Part shown: positions 33,971 to 40,863 of the stretch, one piece after another
Layout: each line of letters begins with the position of its first letter
Numbering within the stretch: the stretch's first letter is position 1
Source: SZUA-430 sp964561925
GTDB lineage: Bacteria; Pseudomonadota; Alphaproteobacteria; Micropepsales; Micropepsaceae
Reading direction: 5' to 3'
Length of the DNA: 40,863 nt
NCBI GenBank assembly: GCA_964561925.1
Contig: CAZLRW010000024.1
Span: forward strand, 1-40,863
The notes under the pieces: model-generated
The model's database searches: none
Seen by the model: the letters and a program-made list of their open reading frames with translations, nothing else
Told to the model about the DNA's origin: nothing
Made by a program: the position numbers and the translations under genes

Positions 33971-35632
33971 ATGAGTTTTGGGGACAGCACAAGATCGCTG
34001 CATCGAATCTGGATGCGGCCCGACGTGATGGCGGCGTCGCTCGCCGTCAACGTCCTGGGTCTCGCCTTGCCGATCGCCATTCTGCAGACCTACGATCGCG
34101 TCATCCGTCATCAATCGTGGAGCACGCTGATCGTCATCACGATCGGCGTGATCGCCGCGCTCGCGCTCGAGTTCGCGTTGCGCGTCTTGCGTACGCGCAT
34201 CATGTCGGCCGAGGGTGCGCGCTACGATCACAAGGAAAGCTGCAACGCGCTCAACCGCCTCCTCGCCGCCGACATCAACGCGTTCCGCAAGGAAACGCCG
34301 GGGCAGCACGCCGAACGTTTTCAGGCGATCCAGTCGGTGCGCAACTACTACTGCCAGGCGGGCGCGCTGCTCGCCGACATACCGTTCGTGTTCCTCTTCG
34401 TCGCCATGATCGGCCTGATCGCGGGCTGGATGGCGATCGTGCCTCTTGTCCTCTTCATCGCGTTGTGCGCTCTCGGCGCAAGTCTCGCGCGCGACCTCAC
34501 GGTCGAAACCGGCCGGCGCGAACAGACCGACATCAAGCGCCACAATTTCCTGGTCGAAACCATCTCGGGCATTTCGACGGTCAAATCGCTCGGTCTCGAG
34601 GCCCTGATGCAGCGTCGCCACGAGCGCCTGCAGGAGGAATCCGCGGACGCTTTCGGCGCGATCTCGCGCATGACGACTCAAACCCAATCCATCGCGAGCG
34701 AACTCGCGCAGGCCGCGTCGGTGCTCACCGTCGCGATCGGCGCCGTCGCCGTCGTCAACGGCGCGCTGACGATCGGCGGCCTTGCCGCGACGACGATCCT
34801 GACCGGCCGCTTCCTGCAGCCCGTTCTGAAGGGCTTGGGGCTGTGGGCGCGCTACCCGTTCATCCGCCTCGCCGAAGAAAAGCTGCGCCGGATGCACGAA
34901 CTCACGCCGCAGATCGCGGGCGACCGCCCGCTGCCGCGCCGCCGTGCCGCGCTCACGCTCGAGAACGTCTCGTTCCGCTACGACGGCGCGCGCAACGTCG
35001 TCGACGGCGTCAACCTGGAGGTTCCGCCCGCAAGTTTCATCGGCATCACGGGCAGCACGGCCTCCGGACGCTCGACGCTGCTCAAGCTGATGAACGGCCT
35101 CGTCGCGCCGGCCGAAGGCAGTATCCGCTACGACGGCGTGCCGCTTTGCCTTTATGCCACGCAGGACATGCGCCGCCAGATCGCGCTGATGCCGACATCG
35201 CCCACGCTCTATGCCGGCACGCTGCTCGAAAACCTGACCATGTTCGAAGACGGCCCGGTGAAGCGCCGCGCGCTCGCGCTCTGCCGCGTTCTGGGCCTCG
35301 AAGACTACGTCGCAGGCCTGCACCGCGGTCTCGAAACGCCGCTCAGCGGCGCCGGCGACACGCCGATGGGGATCGCCCAGCGCATTTCGATCGTCCGCGC
35401 GCTCGCGCACAACCCGCGTATCGTTCTGTTCGACACGGCAAACGCCGCACTCGACATCGACGCCGACCGCCGCCTGCTTGCGTTCTTTGCGCGCCAGAAG
35501 GGCCGCCGCGCCGCCGTGTTCGTGACCGATCGCCCGTCCTATTTGAACCTGTGCGACGCCGTCTATCATATGGCCGAAGGCCGGCTGCAGCCGCGCGTAC
35601 AGCCCACGCTCATCACGGCGCGCGCATCATGA
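33971..35632 (+). CDS. Type I secretion ABC exporter-like protein with degenerate ATPase motifs (first of a pair)
   Basis: 553 residues: about six membrane helices (residues 15-290) then a nucleotide-binding domain. The ATPase motifs are damaged: Walker A is GSTASGRST at 361-369 with Arg367 in place of Lys; the Walker B Asp488 is followed by Thr489 rather than Glu; the Q-loop Gln is Thr409 ('MPTSP'); the H-loop His is Asp520 ('VTDRPS'). The signature region is LSGAG (458-462), close to LSGGQ. It therefore probably cannot hydrolyse ATP itself but can complete the site of a partner. It overlaps the next exporter gene by four bases (ATGA). Predicted inner-membrane component of the RTX exporter. 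Confidence 0.88.
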   Translation: MSFGDSTRSLHRIWMRPDVMAASLAVNVLGLALPIAILQTYDRVIRHQSWSTLIVITIGVIAALALEFALRVLRTRIMSAEGARYDHKESCNALNRLLAADINAFRKETPGQHAERFQAIQSVRNYYCQAGALLADIPFVFLFVAMIGLIAGWMAIVPLVLFIALCALGASLARDLTVETGRREQTDIKRHNFLVETISGISTVKSLGLEALMQRRHERLQEESADAFGAISRMTTQTQSIASELAQAASVLTVAIGAVAVVNGALTIGGLAATTILTGRFLQPVLKGLGLWARYPFIRLAEEKLRRMHELTPQIAGDRPLPRRRAALTLENVSFRYDGARNVVDGVNLEVPPASFIGITGSTASGRSTLLKLMNGLVAPAEGSIRYDGVPLCLYATQDMRRQIALMPTSPTLYAGTLLENLTMFEDGPVKRRALALCRVLGLEDYVAGLHRGLETPLSGAGDTPMGIAQRISIVRALAHNPRIVLFDTANAALDIDADRRLLAFFARQKGRRAAVFVTDRPSYLNLCDAVYHMAEGRLQPRVQPTLITARAS

Positions 35633-37848
35633 TCCGGCAACTCGCCGCACGAATTCCCCCCGCCTGGATCGCCCGCGCGCGCGAAACGCGCGACTTTGCC
35701 GAAGCCTATTGGCGCACGCTCGTGACCTTCGACCCGAACGCGGTCGCGCCGGTCGCCTCGCGCCGCGTGCGCTCCGCCGAAACCGCGAAGTGCCTCCCGG
35801 CCTTCCTGAAGGCGCTCGCCTATCGCGGCGGCGAGCTCGCGATCGCCGAGGCGACGCCGCATTTCCAAACCGGCATGGATATCGCCGACCTGCGCACGAG
35901 CCTCGTCAATCTCGGCTACACGACCGAGCGCGCACGCCGCCGCCCGGCCGGCATCGACAACCGCCTCATGCCCTGCCTGCACGAGGACCCGGAAACCGGC
36001 ACGGTCGTCGTGCTCCTCGGCGAAGCGGCGGGACAAGTCTTCGCGTTCGCCGACGGTCACTACCGCACGCTCTCCGACGCCGAAGCCTCTCGCGACGGCT
36101 ACGCCTATTTCGCAAGACCGGTCGATGCCAAACCCGCACGGCGCAGCTGGAGCGCGCAGCTGCTCTCGCGCTTCAAACCGTTCATCGGCCAGCTCCTAGC
36201 CATCTCGGCCGTCTCCAACGTGCTGTCGATCGCGATCCCGCTGTTCGTGATGGCCGTCTACGACCGGGTGATCGCGTCCCGCGCCCTCGACGTGCTGCCC
36301 ATGCTGCTCGTGGGCATCGCGATCGCGATCGGCGCCGACCTCTACTTCAAGACGCTGCGCTCGCGCTTGCTGGGGACGATGGCCGCGCGCATCGACTATC
36401 TGATCGGCACCGCGACCTACGCGAAGCTGATCCGCCTGCCTTTGACCTACACGGACGGCCCGCCGGTCGCCGCCCAAGTCTCGCGCTTGCGCGAATTCCA
36501 GGCTCTGCGCGACCTCTTCTCGGGACCCGCCGCAACCGCGATCGTCGACTTCCCGTTCACGATCGTGGCGCTCGCCGCCGTCGCCCTGATCGCGGGCTGG
36601 CTCGCGCTGGTTCCGGCGATCGCCTGCCTCGTCTTCGCGGTCGTGGGCTTTGCCGGCGCCCGCTGGCTGCAGAACCACGAGCATGCGCAGAGCGCCGCCT
36701 CGGCCCAGCTCTTCAATCACGTGACCGACACCACGCTGCACCACGAGGCGCTGAAGCGCGAAGGCGCCGAGGAGGTTTGGTCTCACCGTTTCCGCCTGAT
36801 GTCCGCCGAAGCCGCGACCCGCGCCGGCGAACTTAACGACCGGTCCGCCGCCGTCGAAGCCCTAAGCCAGACCTTGAACAACGTCGCTGCGCTCGCCGTG
36901 CTCGTCGTCGGCACGGTTATGGTGCTCGACGGCGCGGTCACCGTGGGCGCGCTGATCGCAACGATGGCGCTGACCTGGCGCATCCTCTCGCCCGCACAGC
37001 ACCTCTTCCAGACGCTGGGCCGCCTCAGCCGCCTCAAAGGCTCGATCCAATCGATGAACCAGATGCTGCGTCTGACCGACGAGTATGAGGCGAGCGTCCC
37101 GAACCTTGCGCGCGCGCCGCGGCTCGGCCGCATCGCGCTGAACCGGGTCGGCCTGCGCTACGGCAAGGAAAGCGATCCCGCGCTCGTCAACGTCAGCCTG
37201 AACGTGCCGCCGGGCAAGATGATCGCGCTCGCGGGCTCGAACGGCTCCGGCAAATCGAGCGTGCTCCGCGTCGTTCAGGGTCTTTATCAGCCGCAGGCGG
37301 GCATCGTCGCCATCGACGGCGTCGACATCCGTCAGTTGCCGCCGAAGATCCTGCGCCGCGCGATCGGCTGCGCGCCGCAGCGCATGGACCTGTTCTACGG
37401 AACGATCGCGCAGAACCTGCGCCTGGGCGACCAGCTCGCCGACGACGGCGCTTTGCGCCTGGCCGCGGACGAAGCGGGCATTCTTGAAGCCATCGAAGCG
37501 CTGCCCGGTGCGTTCAACGCGCGCATCGGCGACGTGGCGACGCAGTCGCTGCCGCCCGGCTTCCTGCGCCAACTGACGATCGCGCGCGCGCTCGTGCGCA
37601 AGGCGCCGATCCTGTTGCTCGACGAGCCCGAAGCGATGCTCGACGAGGACGGCGCCAAAGCTGTGCAACGCCTGCTCGAACGCGTCCGCGGCAAGCGCAC
37701 CGTGCTCTTCACGAGCCACCGCCCCAGCTACATCCGTCTCGCGGACTTCGCCGTCGTCATGCGCGACGGCGGCATCGAGTTTGGCGGCGCACCTGACGCG
37801 GCCGTCGAAAAGCTCCTTGGCATCAACACGAGTGGAAAAGCGGCATGA
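35629..37848 (+). CDS. Type I secretion ABC exporter with intact Walker motifs (second of the pair)
   Basis: 739 residues from the ATG overlapping the previous stop. Residues 1-160 look like the non-catalytic C39-peptidase-like domain of RTX exporters ('DIADLRTSLVNLGY', 'LMPCLHEDPETGTVVVLLG', 'VFAFADGHYRTLS'); no Cys-His peptidase pair in the expected place. Membrane helices follow (about 180-450). The ATPase has Walker A GSNGSGKSS with Lys542, Q-loop Gln584, Walker B with Asp665-Glu666 and H-loop His697. The signature, however, is LPPG (641-644) instead of LSGG. This is complementary to the first exporter. A four-base ATGA overlap joins it to the HlyD gene as well. Confidence 0.92.
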   Translation: MIRQLAARIPPAWIARARETRDFAEAYWRTLVTFDPNAVAPVASRRVRSAETAKCLPAFLKALAYRGGELAIAEATPHFQTGMDIADLRTSLVNLGYTTERARRRPAGIDNRLMPCLHEDPETGTVVVLLGEAAGQVFAFADGHYRTLSDAEASRDGYAYFARPVDAKPARRSWSAQLLSRFKPFIGQLLAISAVSNVLSIAIPLFVMAVYDRVIASRALDVLPMLLVGIAIAIGADLYFKTLRSRLLGTMAARIDYLIGTATYAKLIRLPLTYTDGPPVAAQVSRLREFQALRDLFSGPAATAIVDFPFTIVALAAVALIAGWLALVPAIACLVFAVVGFAGARWLQNHEHAQSAASAQLFNHVTDTTLHHEALKREGAEEVWSHRFRLMSAEAATRAGELNDRSAAVEALSQTLNNVAALAVLVVGTVMVLDGAVTVGALIATMALTWRILSPAQHLFQTLGRLSRLKGSIQSMNQMLRLTDEYEASVPNLARAPRLGRIALNRVGLRYGKESDPALVNVSLNVPPGKMIALAGSNGSGKSSVLRVVQGLYQPQAGIVAIDGVDIRQLPPKILRRAIGCAPQRMDLFYGTIAQNLRLGDQLADDGALRLAADEAGILEAIEALPGAFNARIGDVATQSLPPGFLRQLTIARALVRKAPILLLDEPEAMLDEDGAKAVQRLLERVRGKRTVLFTSHRPSYIRLADFAVVMRDGGIEFGGAPDAAVEKLLGINTSGKAA

Positions 37849-39209
37849 GCGAACATTTGAACCGCGCGCTGCAGACGGTGAGGGGCAAAGTAAAGCTCCT
37901 CGCCGACCCCGGCGTCGTGCCGTTGAACCAGGCGATCGAACTGGAAGAGCGTCCGCCTGCCGCAAGCCTGACGCAGCTCGTCTATGCGCTTTTCGGTCTG
38001 ATCGCGCTGGCGCTGCTGTGGGCGATGCTGACGCGCGTCGACGTGGTGACGAACGCGCCCGGCCGCGTGGCGCCGGTCGGCGACACGGTGGCCGTTCAGC
38101 ACCTTGAAGGCGGTGTGATTGCCGACATTCTGGTCGCCGAGGGCGAACACGTGCGCAAGGGTCAACCGCTGCTCCGCCTGGCCGCCCTCGACACCGAAGG
38201 CAGGCTCGAGCAGCTCCAGGCCAAGCGCGCCGCCCATCTGATCGCAATGGAAGGCGAACGCGCCATCGTCGAAGACCGCGCGCCCGCACTCGACAAGGTC
38301 GTCGGCGGCTTCGTCAGGCAAAAGGCCGAGCAGCTCCTGCTCTACAATGCCCGCAAACAGGCGGTCGAAGCCGAGCGCACGGTTCTCGCCGCACAGAAAT
38401 CTCAGCGCGAGTCCGAGGTCGCCCGCCTCTCCTCGCAACTCATCGTGTTGCGCCGCGACGAGCGCATCGCGCAGGAGGAACTGGCGCTGCGCACCGACCT
38501 GTTCGAGCGCAAACTGACGACGCGCGACCGCTACTACGGCGCACAGCGCGACGCCGCCGACCGCCAGAAACAGCGCCTGAACGCGCGCGATCAGCTGTCG
38601 CGCGCCGAAGGCGAGCTCGCCGAATACGATCGCAAGCGCACCGAATTCGAGGCCCGCACCCGCGCCGAGGCGCAAGCATCGATCGCAAAGCACACGGCCG
38701 ACTTGGCCGAAGTGGATGCCGCCTTGCGCAACGAACAAGGCCGCGCCAAGCGGCTGAACCTGACGGCGCCGGTTGCGGGCATCGTCTCCGGTCTTGCCGT
38801 GAAGGCGGTGAACGCGGTCGTCAAGCCCGGCGAAACGCTGATGGAGATCGTGCCGACCGATGTCCCCCTCGTCGTCATCGCCGAAGTGGCACCCCAAGAC
38901 ATCGCGCAAATCTCCATCGGACAGCACGCCGACATCCGCGTCTCCGCCTTCGACTACGCGACGTTCGGCACGCTCGAAGGCAAGGTCGACCGCGTGTCGG
39001 CCACCACCTTCGCCGACCAGAACGGACGCCAGTTCTACAAAGTCCGCGTGCGCCTCGCCCGCGACCGCTTCGGCGAGGGCCCGCGCGCGGCGCGCATCCT
39101 GCCCGGCATGGAAGTGGAGGCCGACGTCAAAACCGGCGCCCGCTCCATCCTCGCCTACATGCTGAAGCCCGTGACGAGAACCTGGGACACGGCATTGAAG
39201 GAGCCGTGA
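37845..39209 (+). CDS. HlyD-family periplasmic adaptor (membrane fusion protein) of the type I system
   Basis: 454 residues. One membrane helix at about 45-65 ('LVYALFGLIALALLWAML'), then the lipoyl half-motif 'APGRVAPVGDTVAVQHLEGGVIADILVAEGEHVRKGQPLL', read in pieces, which is the classic HlyD/PrtE start. A long charged coiled-coil (about 120-300) follows, and then the second lipoyl half 'RLNLTAPVAGIVSGLAV' and 'VVKPGETLMEIVPTD', a HlyD signature. The C-terminus contains 'ILPGMEVEADVKTG'. It bridges the ABC pair to an outer-membrane TolC protein, which is not encoded here. Four-base overlap with the exporter gene. Confidence 0.95.
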   Translation: MSEHLNRALQTVRGKVKLLADPGVVPLNQAIELEERPPAASLTQLVYALFGLIALALLWAMLTRVDVVTNAPGRVAPVGDTVAVQHLEGGVIADILVAEGEHVRKGQPLLRLAALDTEGRLEQLQAKRAAHLIAMEGERAIVEDRAPALDKVVGGFVRQKAEQLLLYNARKQAVEAERTVLAAQKSQRESEVARLSSQLIVLRRDERIAQEELALRTDLFERKLTTRDRYYGAQRDAADRQKQRLNARDQLSRAEGELAEYDRKRTEFEARTRAEAQASIAKHTADLAEVDAALRNEQGRAKRLNLTAPVAGIVSGLAVKAVNAVVKPGETLMEIVPTDVPLVVIAEVAPQDIAQISIGQHADIRVSAFDYATFGTLEGKVDRVSATTFADQNGRQFYKVRVRLARDRFGEGPRAARILPGMEVEADVKTGARSILAYMLKPVTRTWDTALKEP

Positions 39210-39219
39210 CGCCGGCGCA

Positions 39220-39236
39220 TCGCCGCTCAGCGGCGA
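39220..39236. terminator. Hairpin between convergent genes
   Basis: TCGCCGC and GCGGCGA around TCA form a compact seven-base stem starting 10 bases past the HlyD stop and ending just before the stop of the convergent gene. It could stop transcription from both sides, but no T-run follows on either strand. Confidence 0.4.
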
Positions 39237-39242
39237 ATGTAG

Positions 39243-40496
39243 CTACCGGACGGACGGCTCGAGGCGCAAACGGGCGTCGACAATGCAGTCGGCGTAAGCG
39301 GCGGCATAGAGAGTCGAGCGAGCGGCGATGGCCTTGGTATCGTCCGGTTGAAGCTGCTGCAGTTGCGTTTTGTGTTCGCTGCCGAAGACGTCGAGGTACG
39401 AACGAGCCTCGCGCGGACAGGCATCCCACAGGGCAAGCGCCTCGACGCCGCTCTGCCTCGCAAGCGCCGCGCCGTCCTCCGCCGTCTTGCCGCGAATCAC
39501 GGCGTCTCGACGCAGCGTCGCTTCTTCCAAACTGCAGAACTGGCGGAGCTTCTCCAACAGCACATCCGCGCGCCGAGTCTCCTCGACGCTCGGTGGTGCC
39601 AACGGCTCCTCTGTGGAACCGTCGACGTAGCGCGCCCGCCTGCTCGCACAAGCTTGAGCTTGCTGGGCGCGCACGGCGCAAGCGGTCGCATCGGACCGAT
39701 CCTGGGTCAGAGCGCACAAGATCTTCTCGCCCGGCGCGACACCGTACCGCGTGCGGACTTGCTCCTGAAAATAGTCCCACTTGTCGCGCGTGTCGTCGAC
39801 AGCTGCCGAGACGGCCCGCGCGAAGTTCCCGCCGGTCTCGCCTTGGCGCGTGATGCCGACGCCGCCGCTGCCTTGGCCGATGGGTCCGCGGTCTTTGTTG
39901 AGACCCGCGCCGATCGCCAGACCTTGGGGAAACGCCTCGTCTCGCCGGGGATCGAACCAAAGGGCCCGCGCCCGGTGTCCCAAGCCGGGCAAAACATCGT
40001 CGTCCGCCGACGATCCGCTTGCAGACCGGTCGACCCAATTCGATCGCGCGTAGAAATCCTGCGCTGCATGGAAGGCACGGCCAAGCCGGAACAGAACTTT
40101 GCATTTCGCCCCGGCATCCGAACCGTCGAACGCGCAGTCGGCGGTCGCGTCCGCGGGAGCTGGATCGGCGAGAGGTCCGGCATCGAGCACCGCGGCTGTC
40201 AACTCCGAAAGGACGAAGGCCCGGCACGCTTCGAGAAAACTGCGCGCCTCCTCGCCGGTCAGGACGGCCTCTTCGGGTCCACGGCACTGGGTATCGGTGG
40301 CCTCGGCGGCCTCGATGGCGGAAGGTCTGTTCGAGGGCCCGGCGAGACGGTCCAAGGTCGAAGAGCCGAGGCCTGGCACCGCCGCCCGCGTGATCCTCTG
40401 ATGTTCGGCGCCAACGTTGTTCTCGGGCGGATCGACGCCGAATGCGTACCCGGGGTTTGCCAAAAGGAAAGAAATGACGGCCACAAGCCAACGCAT
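39243..40496 (-). CDS. Exported protein with zinc-phospholipase C / HET-C-like motif
   Basis: 417 residues from ATG 40494-40496; an upstream frame adds 48 Arg-rich residues without homology. A signal peptide ends near 'NPGYAFG' (about residue 19). 'EHQRITRAAV' (31-40) resembles the metal-binding N-terminus 'EHxxIT..A' of zinc phospholipase C-type proteins, and 'LFRLGRAFHAAQDFYARSNWVD' around 135-156 matches the 'lGraLHtlQDFYxHSNWvd' motif shared by HET-C and related bacterial proteins; His143 and Asp147 would bind metal. The rest is helical with nine or so Cys ('CALTQDRSDATACAV', 'FCSLEEATL'). An exported phospholipase or HET-C-like role is possible, but this is motif-level evidence. It faces the T1SS operon tail to tail. 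Confidence 0.72.
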   Translation of the reverse strand: MRWLVAVISFLLANPGYAFGVDPPENNVGAEHQRITRAAVPGLGSSTLDRLAGPSNRPSAIEAAEATDTQCRGPEEAVLTGEEARSFLEACRAFVLSELTAAVLDAGPLADPAPADATADCAFDGSDAGAKCKVLFRLGRAFHAAQDFYARSNWVDRSASGSSADDDVLPGLGHRARALWFDPRRDEAFPQGLAIGAGLNKDRGPIGQGSGGVGITRQGETGGNFARAVSAAVDDTRDKWDYFQEQVRTRYGVAPGEKILCALTQDRSDATACAVRAQQAQACASRRARYVDGSTEEPLAPPSVEETRRADVLLEKLRQFCSLEEATLRRDAVIRGKTAEDGAALARQSGVEALALWDACPREARSYLDVFGSEHKTQLQQLQPDDTKAIAARSTLYAAAYADCIVDARLRLEPSVR

Positions 40497-40687
40497 CGAC
40501 ACTTCACCGCAGTCTGTTTCGGCACGGACCCTAACGACCGCCGCCCCACCGCGCAATCGACGAGGAATTCCGCGCGTTTGATGCGTTTGGTCTCTCCCTC
40601 GCTTGGACCGAGGACGATGCTTCTCGAGGCGTTGACCCAAATCAACGTCCCCGCCGCTGCCTGCGGGTTAGTCATGACGCCTGCGTC

Positions 40688-40863
40688 ATGACCAAGATCA
40701 CGTATATCGAGAACGAGGGCACCGAGCACGTCGTCGACGTGCCGGACGGCTTGTCGGTGATGGAGGGAGCCGTGCGCTATACCGTCCCCGGAATCGACGG
40801 CGATTGCGGCGGGGCCTGCGCGTGCGCGACCTGCCACGTCTATGTCGAGAACGGTTGGATGGA
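40688..40863 (+). CDS. [2Fe-2S] ferredoxin, adrenodoxin type (5' part)
   Basis: 58 full codons from ATG 40688 to the window edge. 'KITYIENEGTEHVVDVPDGLSVMEGAV' in two parts gives the ferredoxin beta-grasp start, and 'GDCGGACACATCHVYV' holds three of the four cluster Cys in the C-x5-C-x2-C spacing, read as Cys-GGACA-Cys-AT-Cys. The fourth Cys lies beyond the window. Adrenodoxin-type ferredoxins serve cytochrome P450 systems or Fe-S cluster assembly. Confidence 0.93.
   Translation, partial: MTKITYIENEGTEHVVDVPDGLSVMEGAVRYTVPGIDGDCGGACACATCHVYVENGWM

Noticed and set aside
34117..35628. Upstream extension of the second exporter frame into the first exporter gene
   Set aside because: The extension is Arg/Pro-rich shadow of the first exporter. 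The true start is the ATG at 35629 overlapping the previous stop.
1..40863. CRISPR arrays, insertion sequences, phage genes
   Set aside because: No regularly spaced short repeats outside coding repeats, no transposase or integrase motifs, and no phage structural genes were seen on either strand.

Overview
This window is high-GC chromosomal DNA, most likely from an alphaproteobacterium. The pointers are a complete general L-amino-acid ABC transporter of the AapJQMP type, an NDUFS4-like accessory subunit of complex I (typical of Alphaproteobacteria and mitochondria), a large TonB-dependent receptor ending in Phe, and an RTX/type I secretion locus. A run of exactly 100 N (1668-1767) shows it comes from a draft or scaffolded assembly, so nothing can be read across that point. 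I see no integrase, transposase, phage structural gene or CRISPR array.

Layout. 1-1785: tail of a glutathione S-transferase, a small exported protein, and a membrane-anchored ClpP/crotonase-fold protein cut by the gap. 1843-4103: a DoxX-like membrane protein, then a divergent two-gene ABC-2 exporter. 4106-8965 (minus): a polytopic membrane protein, a sulfotransferase, and a TonB-dependent receptor with a strong terminator hairpin. 9233-13290 (minus): aapJ-aapQ-aapM-aapP in transcription order. 13380-17961 (plus): cystathionine beta-lyase, a paired palindromic repeat (REP/BIME-like), hisI, an acyl-CoA carboxylase carboxyltransferase, a 73-residue free biotin carrier, and an S41-type peptidase. 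17958-22947 (minus): a tightly overlapped SEL1 protein / FAD sugar-lactone oxidase / small membrane protein operon, an orphan AAA+ ATPase, and a pair made of a cysteine-rich exported protein and a transglutaminase-like protein. 23329-26889: one large TIR-transmembrane-WD40 protein. 26958-28310 (minus): tRNA-Arg(TCT), the NDUFS4-like gene and an alpha/beta hydrolase. 28509-39209: a very large RTX/cadherin-repeat surface protein facing a three-gene type I secretion operon. 39243-40496: an exported protein with a zinc-phospholipase/HET-C-like motif. 40688-end: the start of a [2Fe-2S] ferredoxin.

Three things stand out. (1) The secretion locus encodes two consecutive ABC exporters whose ATPase motifs are degenerate in complementary ways. 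The first has lost Walker A Lys, Walker B Glu, the Q-loop Gln and the H-loop His but keeps an LSGxG-like signature. The second keeps all of those but has lost the signature. They look like an asymmetric heterodimer with one working ATP site, feeding a HlyD adaptor and probably exporting the neighbouring RTX giant. (2) A 1186-residue TIR protein carries a transmembrane helix and a long WD40 array and stands alone; it is a candidate NAD-cleaving sensor or defence protein. (3) Several small operons have unfamiliar combinations: a cysteine-rich 26-residue tandem repeat protein with a transglutaminase-like fold that lacks its catalytic residues, and a SEL1/lactone-oxidase pair. All functions are inferred from reading motifs by eye, without database searches.
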